The notes under the pieces were generated by a model that saw nothing but the letters and a program-made list of their open reading frames with translations, was not told where the DNA came from and made no database searches. DNA of 8,241 nt. Origin: CAIUVD01 sp044338255. Its GTDB lineage: Bacteria; Planctomycetota; UBA11346. Numbering within the stretch: position 1 is the stretch's first letter; each line of letters opens with the position of its first letter. Where the stretch lies: assembly GCA_044338255.1 (NCBI GenBank), contig JBIILZ010000145.1, positions 1-8,241 on the forward strand. Reading direction: 5' to 3'. Positions 1 through 5,114 of the stretch are shown here, one piece after another. The position numbers and the translations under genes were made by a program.

Positions 1-593
1 CGGCGCAGACGGCGCTGGACCTGAAGGCGCCGCTGGCCTCGCCGACCTTCACCGGGACGGTGTCTGGGATCACCGCGACGATGGTCGGCCTGGGCAACGT
101 GAACAACACCAGCGACGCGAACAAGCCGATCTCGACAGCGACGCAGACGGCCTTGAATGCCAAGCTCGACGCGACGGCTGCGGCTGGTGGCTCTCTTACC
201 GGCACCTATCCCAACCCGACGATTGCGACTGGCGCGATCACCACGGCGATGCTCGCCACTGGTGCGGTGGACCTGAACAAGCTGGCGACGACGCCGGTCA
301 CGCTTAGCGGCACCCCGGCGACGCCGGATGCGGATGCCGGCATGATATTCACGTGGACGTTGACCGCCAACAGCACGCTCAATGCGCCGACGAACATGGA
401 ATCCGGTCAGTCGATCATGATCCGGGTGGTGCAGGATGGGACGGGCGGCCGTTCGTTGACCTTCAATGCGGCCTACCGATGGGCAGGCGGCCAGGCGCCG
501 TCGGTAACGGCGACGGCCGGTGGTCAGGATGTGATCGTGATCGTCAACTATGGTGGGGTCTACCTGTGCTCCATCGTGCAGGATGTGCGCTGA
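1..593 (+). CDS. Phage tail-fibre-like protein, C-terminal part (5' end outside window)
   Basis: The frame is open from base 3, so this is the end of a longer protein. The GTG at 60 is internal. The visible 196 residues start with a low-complexity repeat typical of phage tail fibres (TALDLKAPLASPTFTG, then GLGNVNNTSDANKP and a second TATQTALNAKL). A Gly/Thr/Ala-rich shaft follows (TGTYPNPTIATGAIT), then a C-terminal domain of about 110 residues rich in Val, Thr and Gly, probably beta-structured. Such proteins form trimeric fibres that bind receptors. Its stop is one base before the ATG of the first variable protein, so the two are likely co-transcribed and translationally coupled. It carries no copy of the variable repeat itself. 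The family call is by recognisable repeat motifs; whether it belongs to a prophage, a tailocin or a cell-surface fibre cannot be told here. Confidence 0.8.
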   Translation, partial: AQTALDLKAPLASPTFTGTVSGITATMVGLGNVNNTSDANKPISTATQTALNAKLDATAAAGGSLTGTYPNPTIATGAITTAMLATGAVDLNKLATTPVTLSGTPATPDADAGMIFTWTLTANSTLNAPTNMESGQSIMIRVVQDGTGGRSLTFNAAYRWAGGQAPSVTATAGGQDVIVIVNYGGVYLCSIVQDVR

Positions 594-594
594 C

Positions 595-1203
595 ATGGCT
601 GGCCTGCTGCGGGTGTGGGTGCTGGTCCTGCTACTGGCACAGGCGTGGGCGGTGGAGCCCTGGCTGTTCCAGGAGGGCCGTGCGCTGGTGCCGGTGGGCG
701 TGCCCGCCCCGGTTCCCAAGACGGGTGCGGCGTTTCTGACCGGCTACACGCTGAATCCCTTGGAGGACGGTTATCTGCGTCCAGGCGTGGCCTTGCCGCG
801 CCCGCGTTTTCGCAACAACAACGGCACGATCACCGACACCGCCACCGGGCTGGTATGGTTGCAGAACGCTAATGCCTTCGGACCGCTCACCTGGGCGCAG
901 GCCCTGGATGCCTGTTCCACCCTGGCCAGTGGGCAGGCCGGCCTGACCGACGGTTCCACGGCCGGCCAATGGCGTCTGCCGAACCGCGAAGAACTCAGCA
1001 GCTTGGTGGACTTCGGCCGCTTCAGTCCGGCGTTGCCGGCGGGGCATCCCTTCTCGTCCGTCCAGTCGAGCCGCTACTGGTCGAGCACGTCGTACGCTGC
1101 CAGTACCGGCAACGCGTGGTTCGTGACCTTCTACGACGGCGACGTGTACTACTACGCCAAGCCGCTCACGATCTATGTCTGGCCTGTTCGCGCCGGACCC
1201 TGA
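595..1203 (+). CDS. DGR target protein 1: secreted DUF1566 (Lcl C-terminal-type) protein carrying VR1
   Basis: A 202-residue protein. ATG 595 is chosen because it directly follows the upstream stop, has AGGA at 580-583, and opens a clean Sec signal peptide: hydrophobic LLRVWVLVLLLAQ and cleavage-like AWA at about residue 19. No lipobox is seen. From about residue 75 it shows the DUF1566 pattern: RFRNNNGTITD, TGLVWLQNANAFG, TWAQALDAC, GLTDGSTAGQWRLPNREEL, then HPFSSVQSSRYWSSTSYA and a final YVWPVRAGP. DUF1566 proteins are frequent DGR targets with a C-type-lectin-like fold in which the C-terminal loops form a binding surface. VR1 encodes the last 50 residues; variable sites read S, R, S, N, F, T, Y, D, YYY, A, L and I. 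Tyr and Phe enrichment suits a ligand-binding face. The ligand is unknown. An earlier GTG/ATG start (550) would overlap the tail-fibre gene and hide the signal peptide. Confidence 0.9.
   Translation: MAGLLRVWVLVLLLAQAWAVEPWLFQEGRALVPVGVPAPVPKTGAAFLTGYTLNPLEDGYLRPGVALPRPRFRNNNGTITDTATGLVWLQNANAFGPLTWAQALDACSTLASGQAGLTDGSTAGQWRLPNREELSSLVDFGRFSPALPAGHPFSSVQSSRYWSSTSYAASTGNAWFVTFYDGDVYYYAKPLTIYVWPVRAGP
1051..1197 (+). repeat. DGR variable repeat VR1
   Basis: Aligns without gaps to the TR at 2386-2532. I count 16 mismatches, all at positions that are adenine in TR (A to G, C or T), none at other bases. They cluster in AAC/AAT codons: TR codons 7, 8, 18, 24, 26, 28, 31, 33-36, 39 and 41. Adenines in the structural codons (TAC, ACG, AGC, AAG) are unchanged. 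Homology ends abruptly upstream of TTCTC. Downstream the first fixed difference is C1198 against G2533 of TR, shared by VR2, as expected for an IMH/IMH* pair. The last 21 bases before the final GGA codon contain no TR adenine, forming the non-varying initiation-of-homing segment. Confidence 0.97.
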
Positions 1204-1242
1204 ACGCTTGGGCCCTTTGACACTTGGAATCCTTGAGGGGGT

Positions 1243-1262
1243 CCGGGGGAAACCTTCCCCGG
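1243..1262 (+). promoter_or_regulatory. Target-site hairpin downstream of VR1
   Basis: Stem CCGGGGGA / TTCCCCGG of 8 pairs (one G-T) with a four-base loop AACC. It begins 39 nt after the target-gene stop. An equivalent hairpin lies at the same distance after VR2, and none follows TR. In the Bordetella phage DGR a cruciform with a short stem and 4-nt loop just past the VR stimulates homing, so the same role is inferred here. It could also weakly attenuate transcription, but no T-run follows. Confidence 0.75.
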
Positions 1263-1278
1263 GGAATTTTGGAGCACC

Positions 1279-1629
1279 ATGAACCTGTCCGCCTCCATCA
1301 TCACGACCTATGCCACCCTGCGGCAGCAGCACCCTGACTGCCTGCTGCTGATGCAGGTGGGGACCTTCCTGAAGGTCTTCGACCAGGACGCGCGGACGGT
1401 CTCCCAGGTCACCGGGCTGGCCTTGATGATGGCAGGCCTGGTGGACCGACCGGTGGTGACCGGCGGGTTTCCGCTGTCCGGCCTGGACACCTATGTCGGC
1501 AAATTGTTGCGGGCCGGCCACGCCGTGGCCATCGCCCTGCAGACTGCGGGTAACCCAAGCGAACGCTTGATCCGGGAGGTGATCCGCGCCACCATCACCA
1601 GGCCAGGGGCTGGTGATGGCCCGTTATGA
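1279..1629 (+). CDS. MutS domain I-like DGR accessory protein (MSL type)
   Basis: A 116-residue protein; ATG 1279 has GGAG at 1271-1274. It aligns by eye along the N-terminal mismatch-recognition domain of MutS: YATLRQQHPDCLLLMQVGTF matches MutS Y..LK.QHPE.LLF.RMGDF, then D37-A38, GLAL, a GGFP segment replacing AGIP, LDTYVGKLLRAGHAVAIALQ matching the MutS Y..KLV..G..VAI.EQ segment, and ERLIREVIR. No connector, clamp or ATPase domains are present, so it is only the DNA-contact domain. The Phe-x-Glu motif reads F30-L31-K32: the intercalating Phe is kept, the Glu is replaced by Lys. MutS-like accessory genes have been reported in DGR surveys. Its place between VR1 and avd, overlapping avd by 14 bases, supports a DGR function, perhaps handling mismatched TR-cDNA/VR heteroduplex; that role is inference. 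Confidence 0.85.
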   Translation: MNLSASIITTYATLRQQHPDCLLLMQVGTFLKVFDQDARTVSQVTGLALMMAGLVDRPVVTGGFPLSGLDTYVGKLLRAGHAVAIALQTAGNPSERLIREVIRATITRPGAGDGPL

Positions 1630-1999
1630 ACACCTGCCCATCTACAAGGCCGCCTTCGATCTGGCGGTGCTGGTCGAGCGCACCGTGGCACGATTCAACC
1701 GCATGCATAAGTTCGGCCTGGGCACAGACCTGCGCCAGCGCATCCATGGGGTGCTGGGTCTGGTGGTGGCGGCGAACAACTGTCGCGATCGCCTGCCGTT
1801 GCTGCTGCGTCTACGCGAGGACCTGGAACTGATGAAGATCCTTGTTCGGCTCTGCCACGAGGTGGGCGGATTCCCCGGTACCGCCTGCTACCTGCAGCTC
1901 AGCGAAGCCCTGGTCGGCGTCGCCCAACAGAACGAAGGCTGGATCGCGTCCATGCGGCAGCGTGTGCGCAAGGCTGATGCCCCGGCGGGGGAACCGTGA
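1616..1999 (+). CDS. avd: Accessory variability determinant (Avd-like four-helix bundle)
   Basis: A 127-residue protein beginning MARYEHLPIYKAAFDLAVLV. ATG 1616 is preferred over GTG 1613 because AGGGG lies at 1605-1609 with a six-base spacer. The start LPIYKAAFDLAVLVE.TV..F.R.HKFGLG.DLR.R is the hallmark of the Avd/S23 four-helix family; about four amphipathic helices can be drawn (residues about 7-28, 35-60, 62-85 and 93-115), with many Arg/Lys. In the Bordetella phage DGR, Avd forms a pentameric basic barrel that binds the RT and TR RNA and is essential for cDNA synthesis. Length matches the usual 120-130 residues. It lies 387 bp before TR and overlaps the MutS-like gene, consistent with one operon. 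Confidence 0.9.
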   Translation: MARYEHLPIYKAAFDLAVLVERTVARFNRMHKFGLGTDLRQRIHGVLGLVVAANNCRDRLPLLLRLREDLELMKILVRLCHEVGGFPGTACYLQLSEALVGVAQQNEGWIASMRQRVRKADAPAGEP

Positions 2000-2010
2000 T
2001 TGTGGTGCTT

Positions 2011-2089
2011 CCCTGGGAGCGCGGGCTTCAGCCTGCAGTCTGGGTGCGAAGGCCATTGCCCCGGCAGGTTGAAACCTGCGCTCCCAGGG
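2011..2089. repeat. Inverted pair of REP-like elements (BIME-like)
   Basis: Two 26-base arms, 2011-2036 (begins CCCTGGGAGCGCGGGCTTCA) and 2064-2089, are inverted copies with three transition differences. Each arm carries its own small palindrome: GCGGGCT/AGCCTGC around TC, and GCAGGTT/AACCTGC around GA. The GGGAGCGC...CTTCAGCC core resembles REP sequences common in Xanthomonadaceae and relatives. It lies 11 bases after the avd stop, where REP pairs usually sit, and the 52-base spread could fold into one long hairpin. Whether it serves the DGR (mRNA stabilisation, partial termination) or is a chance REP insertion is open. Confidence 0.75.
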
Positions 2090-2385
2090 GAGGCGCATCC
2101 GGGCGCTGCGTCCCAACCATTTCGCAGGCCCCGTCATCCGATCCGGTCGGGTCGGATCCGATGCTGCGGCCTGCCCCAGGCAGGGCGACCACGGTCGCCA
2201 TCCAGAACCCGGCGACCCGGTCCGTGACCGGCCGCCGGGGCGTGATGCGTCAGGGTGCATCCACCCCGCCCAGGGCTGTCCGTGGCCCTGGGCATGCTGA
2301 TACAGGAGGCCCTACCCCCGGTTGCGGGGGCTGGACCTTCGGTGGCCCAGGCGGGCTTCTGCCCGCCTGGGGAAGCGGGTGGATA
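2090..2385 (+). other. Non-coding, hairpin-rich leader of the template repeat
   Basis: No convincing gene lies here. Instead there is a chain of perfect short palindromes: 2170-2184 (CCTGCC/GGCAGG, 3-nt loop), 2185-2198 (GCGACC/GGTCGC), 2217-2231 (CCGGT/ACCGG), 2268-2293 (9-bp stem GCCCAGGGC, 8-nt loop), 2315-2330 (CCCCCG/CGGGGG, loop GTTG) and 2346-2371 (11-bp stem CCCAGGCGGGC, loop TTCT). The last ends 14 bases before TR. This is the probable structured 5' part of the DGR RNA. In BPP-1 the structured RNA elements that recruit the RT and Avd flank TR on both sides; here TR abuts the RT gene, so the upstream side may carry more of that job (inference). Confidence 0.6.
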
Positions 2386-2532
2386 TTCTCGTCCGTCCAG
2401 TCGAACAACTACTGGTCGAGCACGTCGTACGCTGCCAATACCGGCAACGCGTGGAACGTGAACTTCAACGACGGCAACGTGAACAACAACGACAAGCCGA
2501 ACACGAACTATGTCTGGCCTGTTCGCGCCGGA
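2386..2532 (+). repeat. DGR template repeat (TR)
   Basis: The template for both variable repeats. It is matched by 1051-1197 and 4573-4719, and holds 12 AAC codons and one AAT in the frame of the target genes, where VRs carry mixed codons; AAC codons can diversify widely under adenine mutagenesis without creating stops. Unvarying codons avoid AAC. The 3' 21 bases before GGA have no adenine and form the IMH* segment; G2533, just past it, is C in both VRs. The reading frame ends with TGA at 2536-2538. The TR 3' end is 10 bases from the favoured RT start codon. Confidence 0.97.
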
Positions 2533-2542
2533 GCCTGATGCC

Positions 2543-4153
2543 ATGGTCGCCCTGCACCAACCAACCGTGGCTGTCGATCCGTGGCCTATGGATCTGCAGC
2601 GCCCAGCGGTGCTGCCGGATCGGCGCCAGGCGCATCCGTTGTTCACGCTGGAGCGGCTGTACGCGGCGTATCGTTCGTGCCGCGCCGGCAAGCGCAGCAC
2701 CTGCAACGCCCTGGCCTTCGAGGTGCAGCAGGAAGAGGGCTTGCTGGCGCTGCAGGGCGAACTGCGGGCCGGTTCGTGGCAGCCGCGCCCCAGCCGTGCC
2801 TTCCTGGTGACCCGCCCCAAGCGGCGCGAGGTTTTCGCCGCCGACTTCCGCGACCGCATCGTCCACCACCTGATGGTCGGACATCTGGAACCAGCCTGGG
2901 AACGCCGCTTCATCCATGACTCCTTCGCCTGCCGTACCGGCAAGGGTACGCATGCCGGCGTCGATCGGCTGCAGACCTGGTGCCGCCAGGCCACCGCCAA
3001 CGACACCCGTCCGGCCTGGTATCTACAACTCGACATCCGTGGTTTCTTCATGGCCATCGATCGTCGGCGGCTGTATTTGCGCCTGGTCCGTCACTGTGGC
3101 GATCCGGTGGTGCAGGATCTCATCGGCCGGGTGGTGTTCCACGATCCGGTGGCCGGCTGCCGCCTGCGTCCTGGCGACCAGATCGACGATTTCTTACGTC
3201 TTCCACCGCACAAGACGTTGTTCCGCGCCGCCCCGGGCTGCGGTCTCCCGATTGGCAATCTGACCTCGCAGTTCTTCGCCAATGTCTATCTGGATGCCCT
3301 GGATCAGTTCATCACGCACACCCTGCGGGCCCCGTGGTATGTGCGCTATTGCGATGATCTGGTGCTGGTGCATCCGGATCGCCAGGTGTTGGCCGATTGG
3401 CTGCCACAGATCGAAGCCTTCGTCGGTGCGGAACTGGGCTTGACGCTGCATCCGCGCCGGCGTCTGCGCCCGGTGGCGGACGGCATCGACTTCCTCGGAT
3501 ACGTCACCCGGCCGGGCTATCGCCTGGTACGCCGGCGTGTAGTGGGGGCCTTGCACGACGATCTTCAGGGCCTGGTGCCGGCGGTCCGCCCGCTGACCAT
3601 GCTGGCCGGTACCCCTGGTCGTGGTGCTTGGGATTGCCTGTCGGTCCCCGCCGCGGTGCAGGTGGCGGTCGCCACCCGTCTGGAAGCGTTCCGAGCCCAC
3701 GCGTGCCGTGCTGCGGCCGGCCGCCTGCACCAGCGCATCCTCAGACGGCATCGCGGGCTTGAGGTGCTGCTCCACCAGCCAGAGACCGCTGGACCCTGGC
3801 GCTTGCGCCTGCCGCCGACCCGCCTGCCCACGCTGGGGTTGCAGCGCCTGTGGATGCGGGCGCACGCGCCCCAGGCCATCATCGTCGTCGCCCATGGCCC
3901 CTGGTGGTTGATCGATGACCTGCCTGCCGAACGCAGCCGTCGCCGGTTGCCCGTGCGATGGCGGCGTCGCCGCAGCGATGTGCTGCGGCGGCTGTTGCTG
4001 CGCCTGGGCTGCCCGGTGGCCTGGGTGCACCCCATCGGCCCTGCCGTGGCAGGGCGGACGCCACGGGCGGCCACTACCTGGTGGTGGCCCAGCGCGATGC
4101 CCGTACCCGATCCAACCTCCCTCAAGGATGCCCACCCATGCGCCATTTCCTGA
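2543..4153 (+). CDS. DGR reverse transcriptase with C-terminal extension
   Basis: 536 residues from ATG 2543, which has GGAG at 2530-2533; an in-frame ATG at 2510 lies inside TR. Motifs (numbering from 2543): TLERLYAAYRSCRAGKRST near 35-53; LVTRPKRREVFAADFRDRIVHH at 88-109; palm motif A YLQLDIRGFFMAID at 160-173 with Asp164; GLPIGNLTSQFFANVYLDALD at 234-254, the DGR-type motif where other RTs have PQG...SP; catalytic YCDD at 269-272; GIDFLGYVTRP at 314-324. The Ile of LPIGN and the Arg of the PKxRE segment, linked to adenine infidelity in the Bordetella phage RT, are present. The usual DGR RT ends after about 300-400 residues; here about 200 Arg-rich residues follow, whose end (432-497) resembles MutS domain I. 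It overlaps the second target gene by 16 bases. Confidence 0.95.
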   Translation: MVALHQPTVAVDPWPMDLQRPAVLPDRRQAHPLFTLERLYAAYRSCRAGKRSTCNALAFEVQQEEGLLALQGELRAGSWQPRPSRAFLVTRPKRREVFAADFRDRIVHHLMVGHLEPAWERRFIHDSFACRTGKGTHAGVDRLQTWCRQATANDTRPAWYLQLDIRGFFMAIDRRRLYLRLVRHCGDPVVQDLIGRVVFHDPVAGCRLRPGDQIDDFLRLPPHKTLFRAAPGCGLPIGNLTSQFFANVYLDALDQFITHTLRAPWYVRYCDDLVLVHPDRQVLADWLPQIEAFVGAELGLTLHPRRRLRPVADGIDFLGYVTRPGYRLVRRRVVGALHDDLQGLVPAVRPLTMLAGTPGRGAWDCLSVPAAVQVAVATRLEAFRAHACRAAAGRLHQRILRRHRGLEVLLHQPETAGPWRLRLPPTRLPTLGLQRLWMRAHAPQAIIVVAHGPWWLIDDLPAERSRRRLPVRWRRRRSDVLRRLLLRLGCPVAWVHPIGPAVAGRTPRAATTWWWPSAMPVPDPTSLKDAHPCAIS

Positions 4154-4725
4154 TCCTGCTGTTGCTCTGCGTCGCGGCCCATGCCCTGGCTGCGGACCTG
4201 CCGGTGCCCGCCAGCGGGGCCGGGGATCTACCCGGCTACACCGAAGACCCTCGTGAGGATGGCGCCACCCGTCTGGGCGTGGCGTGGCCGAATCCGCGCT
4301 TCACGGACAACAGCGACGGCACGGTGACGGACAACCTGACCAACCTGGTGTGGCTGAAGAACGCCAATGCCTTCGGGGTCAAGACGTGGACCCAGGCCCT
4401 GGCCGACTGCGCTGCCCTGGCCAGCGGACAGGCCGGTTTGACCGATGGATCCACGGCGGGCCAGTGGCGTCTACCCAGCGTCCGCGAGTTGAAGAGCCTG
4501 GTCTGCGCCACCTACGCGAACCCTGCCCTGGCCAACACGGCGGGCACAGCGCGGTGGACTGAAGGGAATCCCTTCTCGTCCGTCCAGTCGGACGGCTACT
4601 GGTCGAGCACGTCGTACGCTGCCAGTACCGGCAGCGCGCGGGGCGTGAGCTTCTACGGCGGCAACAGTTACAGCTACGGCAAGCCGGGCACGAGCTATGT
4701 CTGGCCTGTTCGCGCCGGACCCTGA
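4138..4725 (+). CDS. DGR target protein 2: secreted DUF1566 (Lcl C-terminal-type) protein carrying VR2
   Basis: A 195-residue paralogue of the first target protein. ATG 4138 has AAGGA at 4124-4128 and starts inside the RT gene end, so translation is probably coupled. Signal peptide MRHFLILLLLCVAAHALA with cleavage before ADLP; no lipobox at the cleavage point. The DUF1566 pattern follows: RFTDNSDGTVTD, LVWLKNANAFG, TWTQALADC, ASGQAGLTDGSTAGQWRLP, RELKSLV, then an 8-10 residue longer loop (ANTAGTARWTEGN) than in protein 1, and FSSVQSDGYWSSTSYA to the terminal YVWPVRAGP. Variable sites are mostly Gly, Ser and Tyr, a much smaller-side-chain surface than protein 1. The two target proteins are served by one template, giving parallel diversified receptors. 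Ligand unknown. Confidence 0.9.
   Translation: MRHFLILLLLCVAAHALAADLPVPASGAGDLPGYTEDPREDGATRLGVAWPNPRFTDNSDGTVTDNLTNLVWLKNANAFGVKTWTQALADCAALASGQAGLTDGSTAGQWRLPSVRELKSLVCATYANPALANTAGTARWTEGNPFSSVQSDGYWSSTSYAASTGSARGVSFYGGNSYSYGKPGTSYVWPVRAGP
4573..4719 (+). repeat. DGR variable repeat VR2
   Basis: Aligns without net gap to TR 2386-2532. I count 21 mismatches: 17 at TR adenines, mostly A to G, and four at other bases. The non-adenine ones are T to C at 4639 (Trp to Arg) and a changed codon at 4666-4668 (GTG to AGT), which could also be a one-base insertion with a compensating one-base deletion. Sites vary at the same codons as VR1 plus codons 21 and 29. C4720 replaces TR G2533, as in VR1. 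Confidence 0.96.
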
Positions 4726-4764
4726 ACGCTTTGGTTCTTGGATGCTTCGGACCCTTGAGGGGGT

Positions 4765-4784
4765 CTGGGGGAAACCTCCCCCAG
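4765..4784 (+). promoter_or_regulatory. Target-site hairpin downstream of VR2
   Basis: Perfect 8-bp stem CTGGGGGA/TCCCCCAG with loop AACC, beginning 39 nt after the stop of target gene 2. Spacing, loop and the preceding CCTTGAGGGGGT are the same as after VR1, while the outer stem pairs differ by a compensatory change (CC/GG to CT/AG). This points to selection for the structure. Likely the cruciform that marks the VR for cDNA integration. Confidence 0.78.
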
Positions 4785-4794
4785 CGGTGATGGG

Positions 4795-4920
4795 GAACTC
4801 TTTGATGCAGGCTACTCCCGCCTTCGTCTGGATCAGGCTGGCGCCTATCTGCGGCAGCGCCACGACGTCGGGTTCGACGTCCGCGAATTCGGCGCGGATG
4901 AGCTGTCGAGGTGGCTCTAG
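4795..4920 (+). pseudogene. 3' remnant of an unidentified coding frame
   Basis: Just past the VR2 hairpin an open frame reads ELFDAGYSRLRLDQAGAY, continues LRQRHDVGFDVREFG, and ends ADELSRWL before TAG 4918-4920. It looks like real protein by composition, but no ATG or GTG start with a ribosome site lies in frame upstream; the frame runs back into the hairpin to a TGA near 4756. I do not recognise the family. It may be the tail of a gene cut when the DGR target cassette was placed here. The rest, 4921-5027, shows only a short duplicated CCCTAGA (4982-4988 and 4993-4999). Confidence 0.35.
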
Positions 4921-5027
4921 ACAACCGTGCCACATCAAAGGGGCCAGCTCATCGATAGAAATGGGATGGATTACTGCACAACCCTAGACAGGCCCTAGAT
5001 AGCTACCTTCCTACCTCGACTCTTCCG

Positions 5028-5063
5028 AAAAAAACCCTGCAAGTCATTACCTTGCAGGGTTTT
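5028..5063 (-). terminator. Intrinsic terminator of the tRNA-Lys locus
   Basis: Perfect 13-bp stem AAAACCCTGCAAG/CTTGCAGGGTTTT (5031-5043 and 5051-5063) with a 7-base loop. On the minus strand it is followed by seven T, and it lies 4 bases beyond the CCA end of the tRNA fragment. This is the original chromosomal terminator of the tRNA gene. It may also stop + strand transcripts leaving the DGR, with a shorter T tract (four T). Confidence 0.9.
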
Positions 5064-5067
5064 ATGA

Positions 5068-5114
5068 TGGTGTGCTCGCTGGGACTCGAACCCAGGACCA
5101 ACGGATTAAAAGTC
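5068..5114 (-). tRNA. 3' fragment of tRNA-Lys(UUU): attachment-site duplicate
   Basis: Read on the minus strand, it begins GACTTTTAATC (anticodon loop CUUUUAA, anticodon UUU), then variable loop, T-arm CTGGG-TTCGAGT-CCCAG, acceptor strand CGAGCAC, A73 and encoded CCA. The 5' half is missing: upstream bases (above 5114) no longer pair in the anticodon stem. This is the displaced 3' end left when an element integrates into a tRNA gene. The break within the anticodon stem defines a crossover region of up to 47 bp. The element, with its integrase, extends to the right; the rebuilt complete tRNA should lie at its far end, outside the window. Confidence 0.85.

Noticed and set aside
60..62. GTG as start of the tail-fibre gene
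   Set aside because: The frame is open to the window edge and the repeat typical of tail fibres continues upstream.
550..594. Earlier start for target protein 1
   Set aside because: Would overlap the tail-fibre gene by 44 bases and bury the signal peptide that ATG 595 exposes.
1231..1270. Hairpin after VR1 as an ordinary Rho-independent terminator
   Set aside because: No T-run; the next gene follows directly; an equivalent hairpin at the same distance after VR2 fits a homing element better.
1996..2538. 180-codon + strand frame running through the REP pair, hairpins and TR
   Set aside because: Its first 130 codons follow no protein pattern and cross REP and hairpin elements; only the TR part reads like a DUF1566 C-terminus because TR keeps the VR frame.
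2510..2542. ATG inside TR as the RT start
   Set aside because: No ribosome site precedes it and the first 11 residues would simply be TR read out of frame; ATG 2543 has GGAG. Not fully excluded.
1051..4719. VR/TR copies as CRISPR repeats or simple gene duplication
   Set aside because: Only three dispersed 147-bp copies with adenine-specific differences; no regular spacers.
631..4938. Long minus-strand frames opposite target, RT and VR regions (up to 313 codons)
   Set aside because: High-GC shadow frames; the + strand frames show family motifs, ribosome sites and tight operon spacing, the minus ones none.
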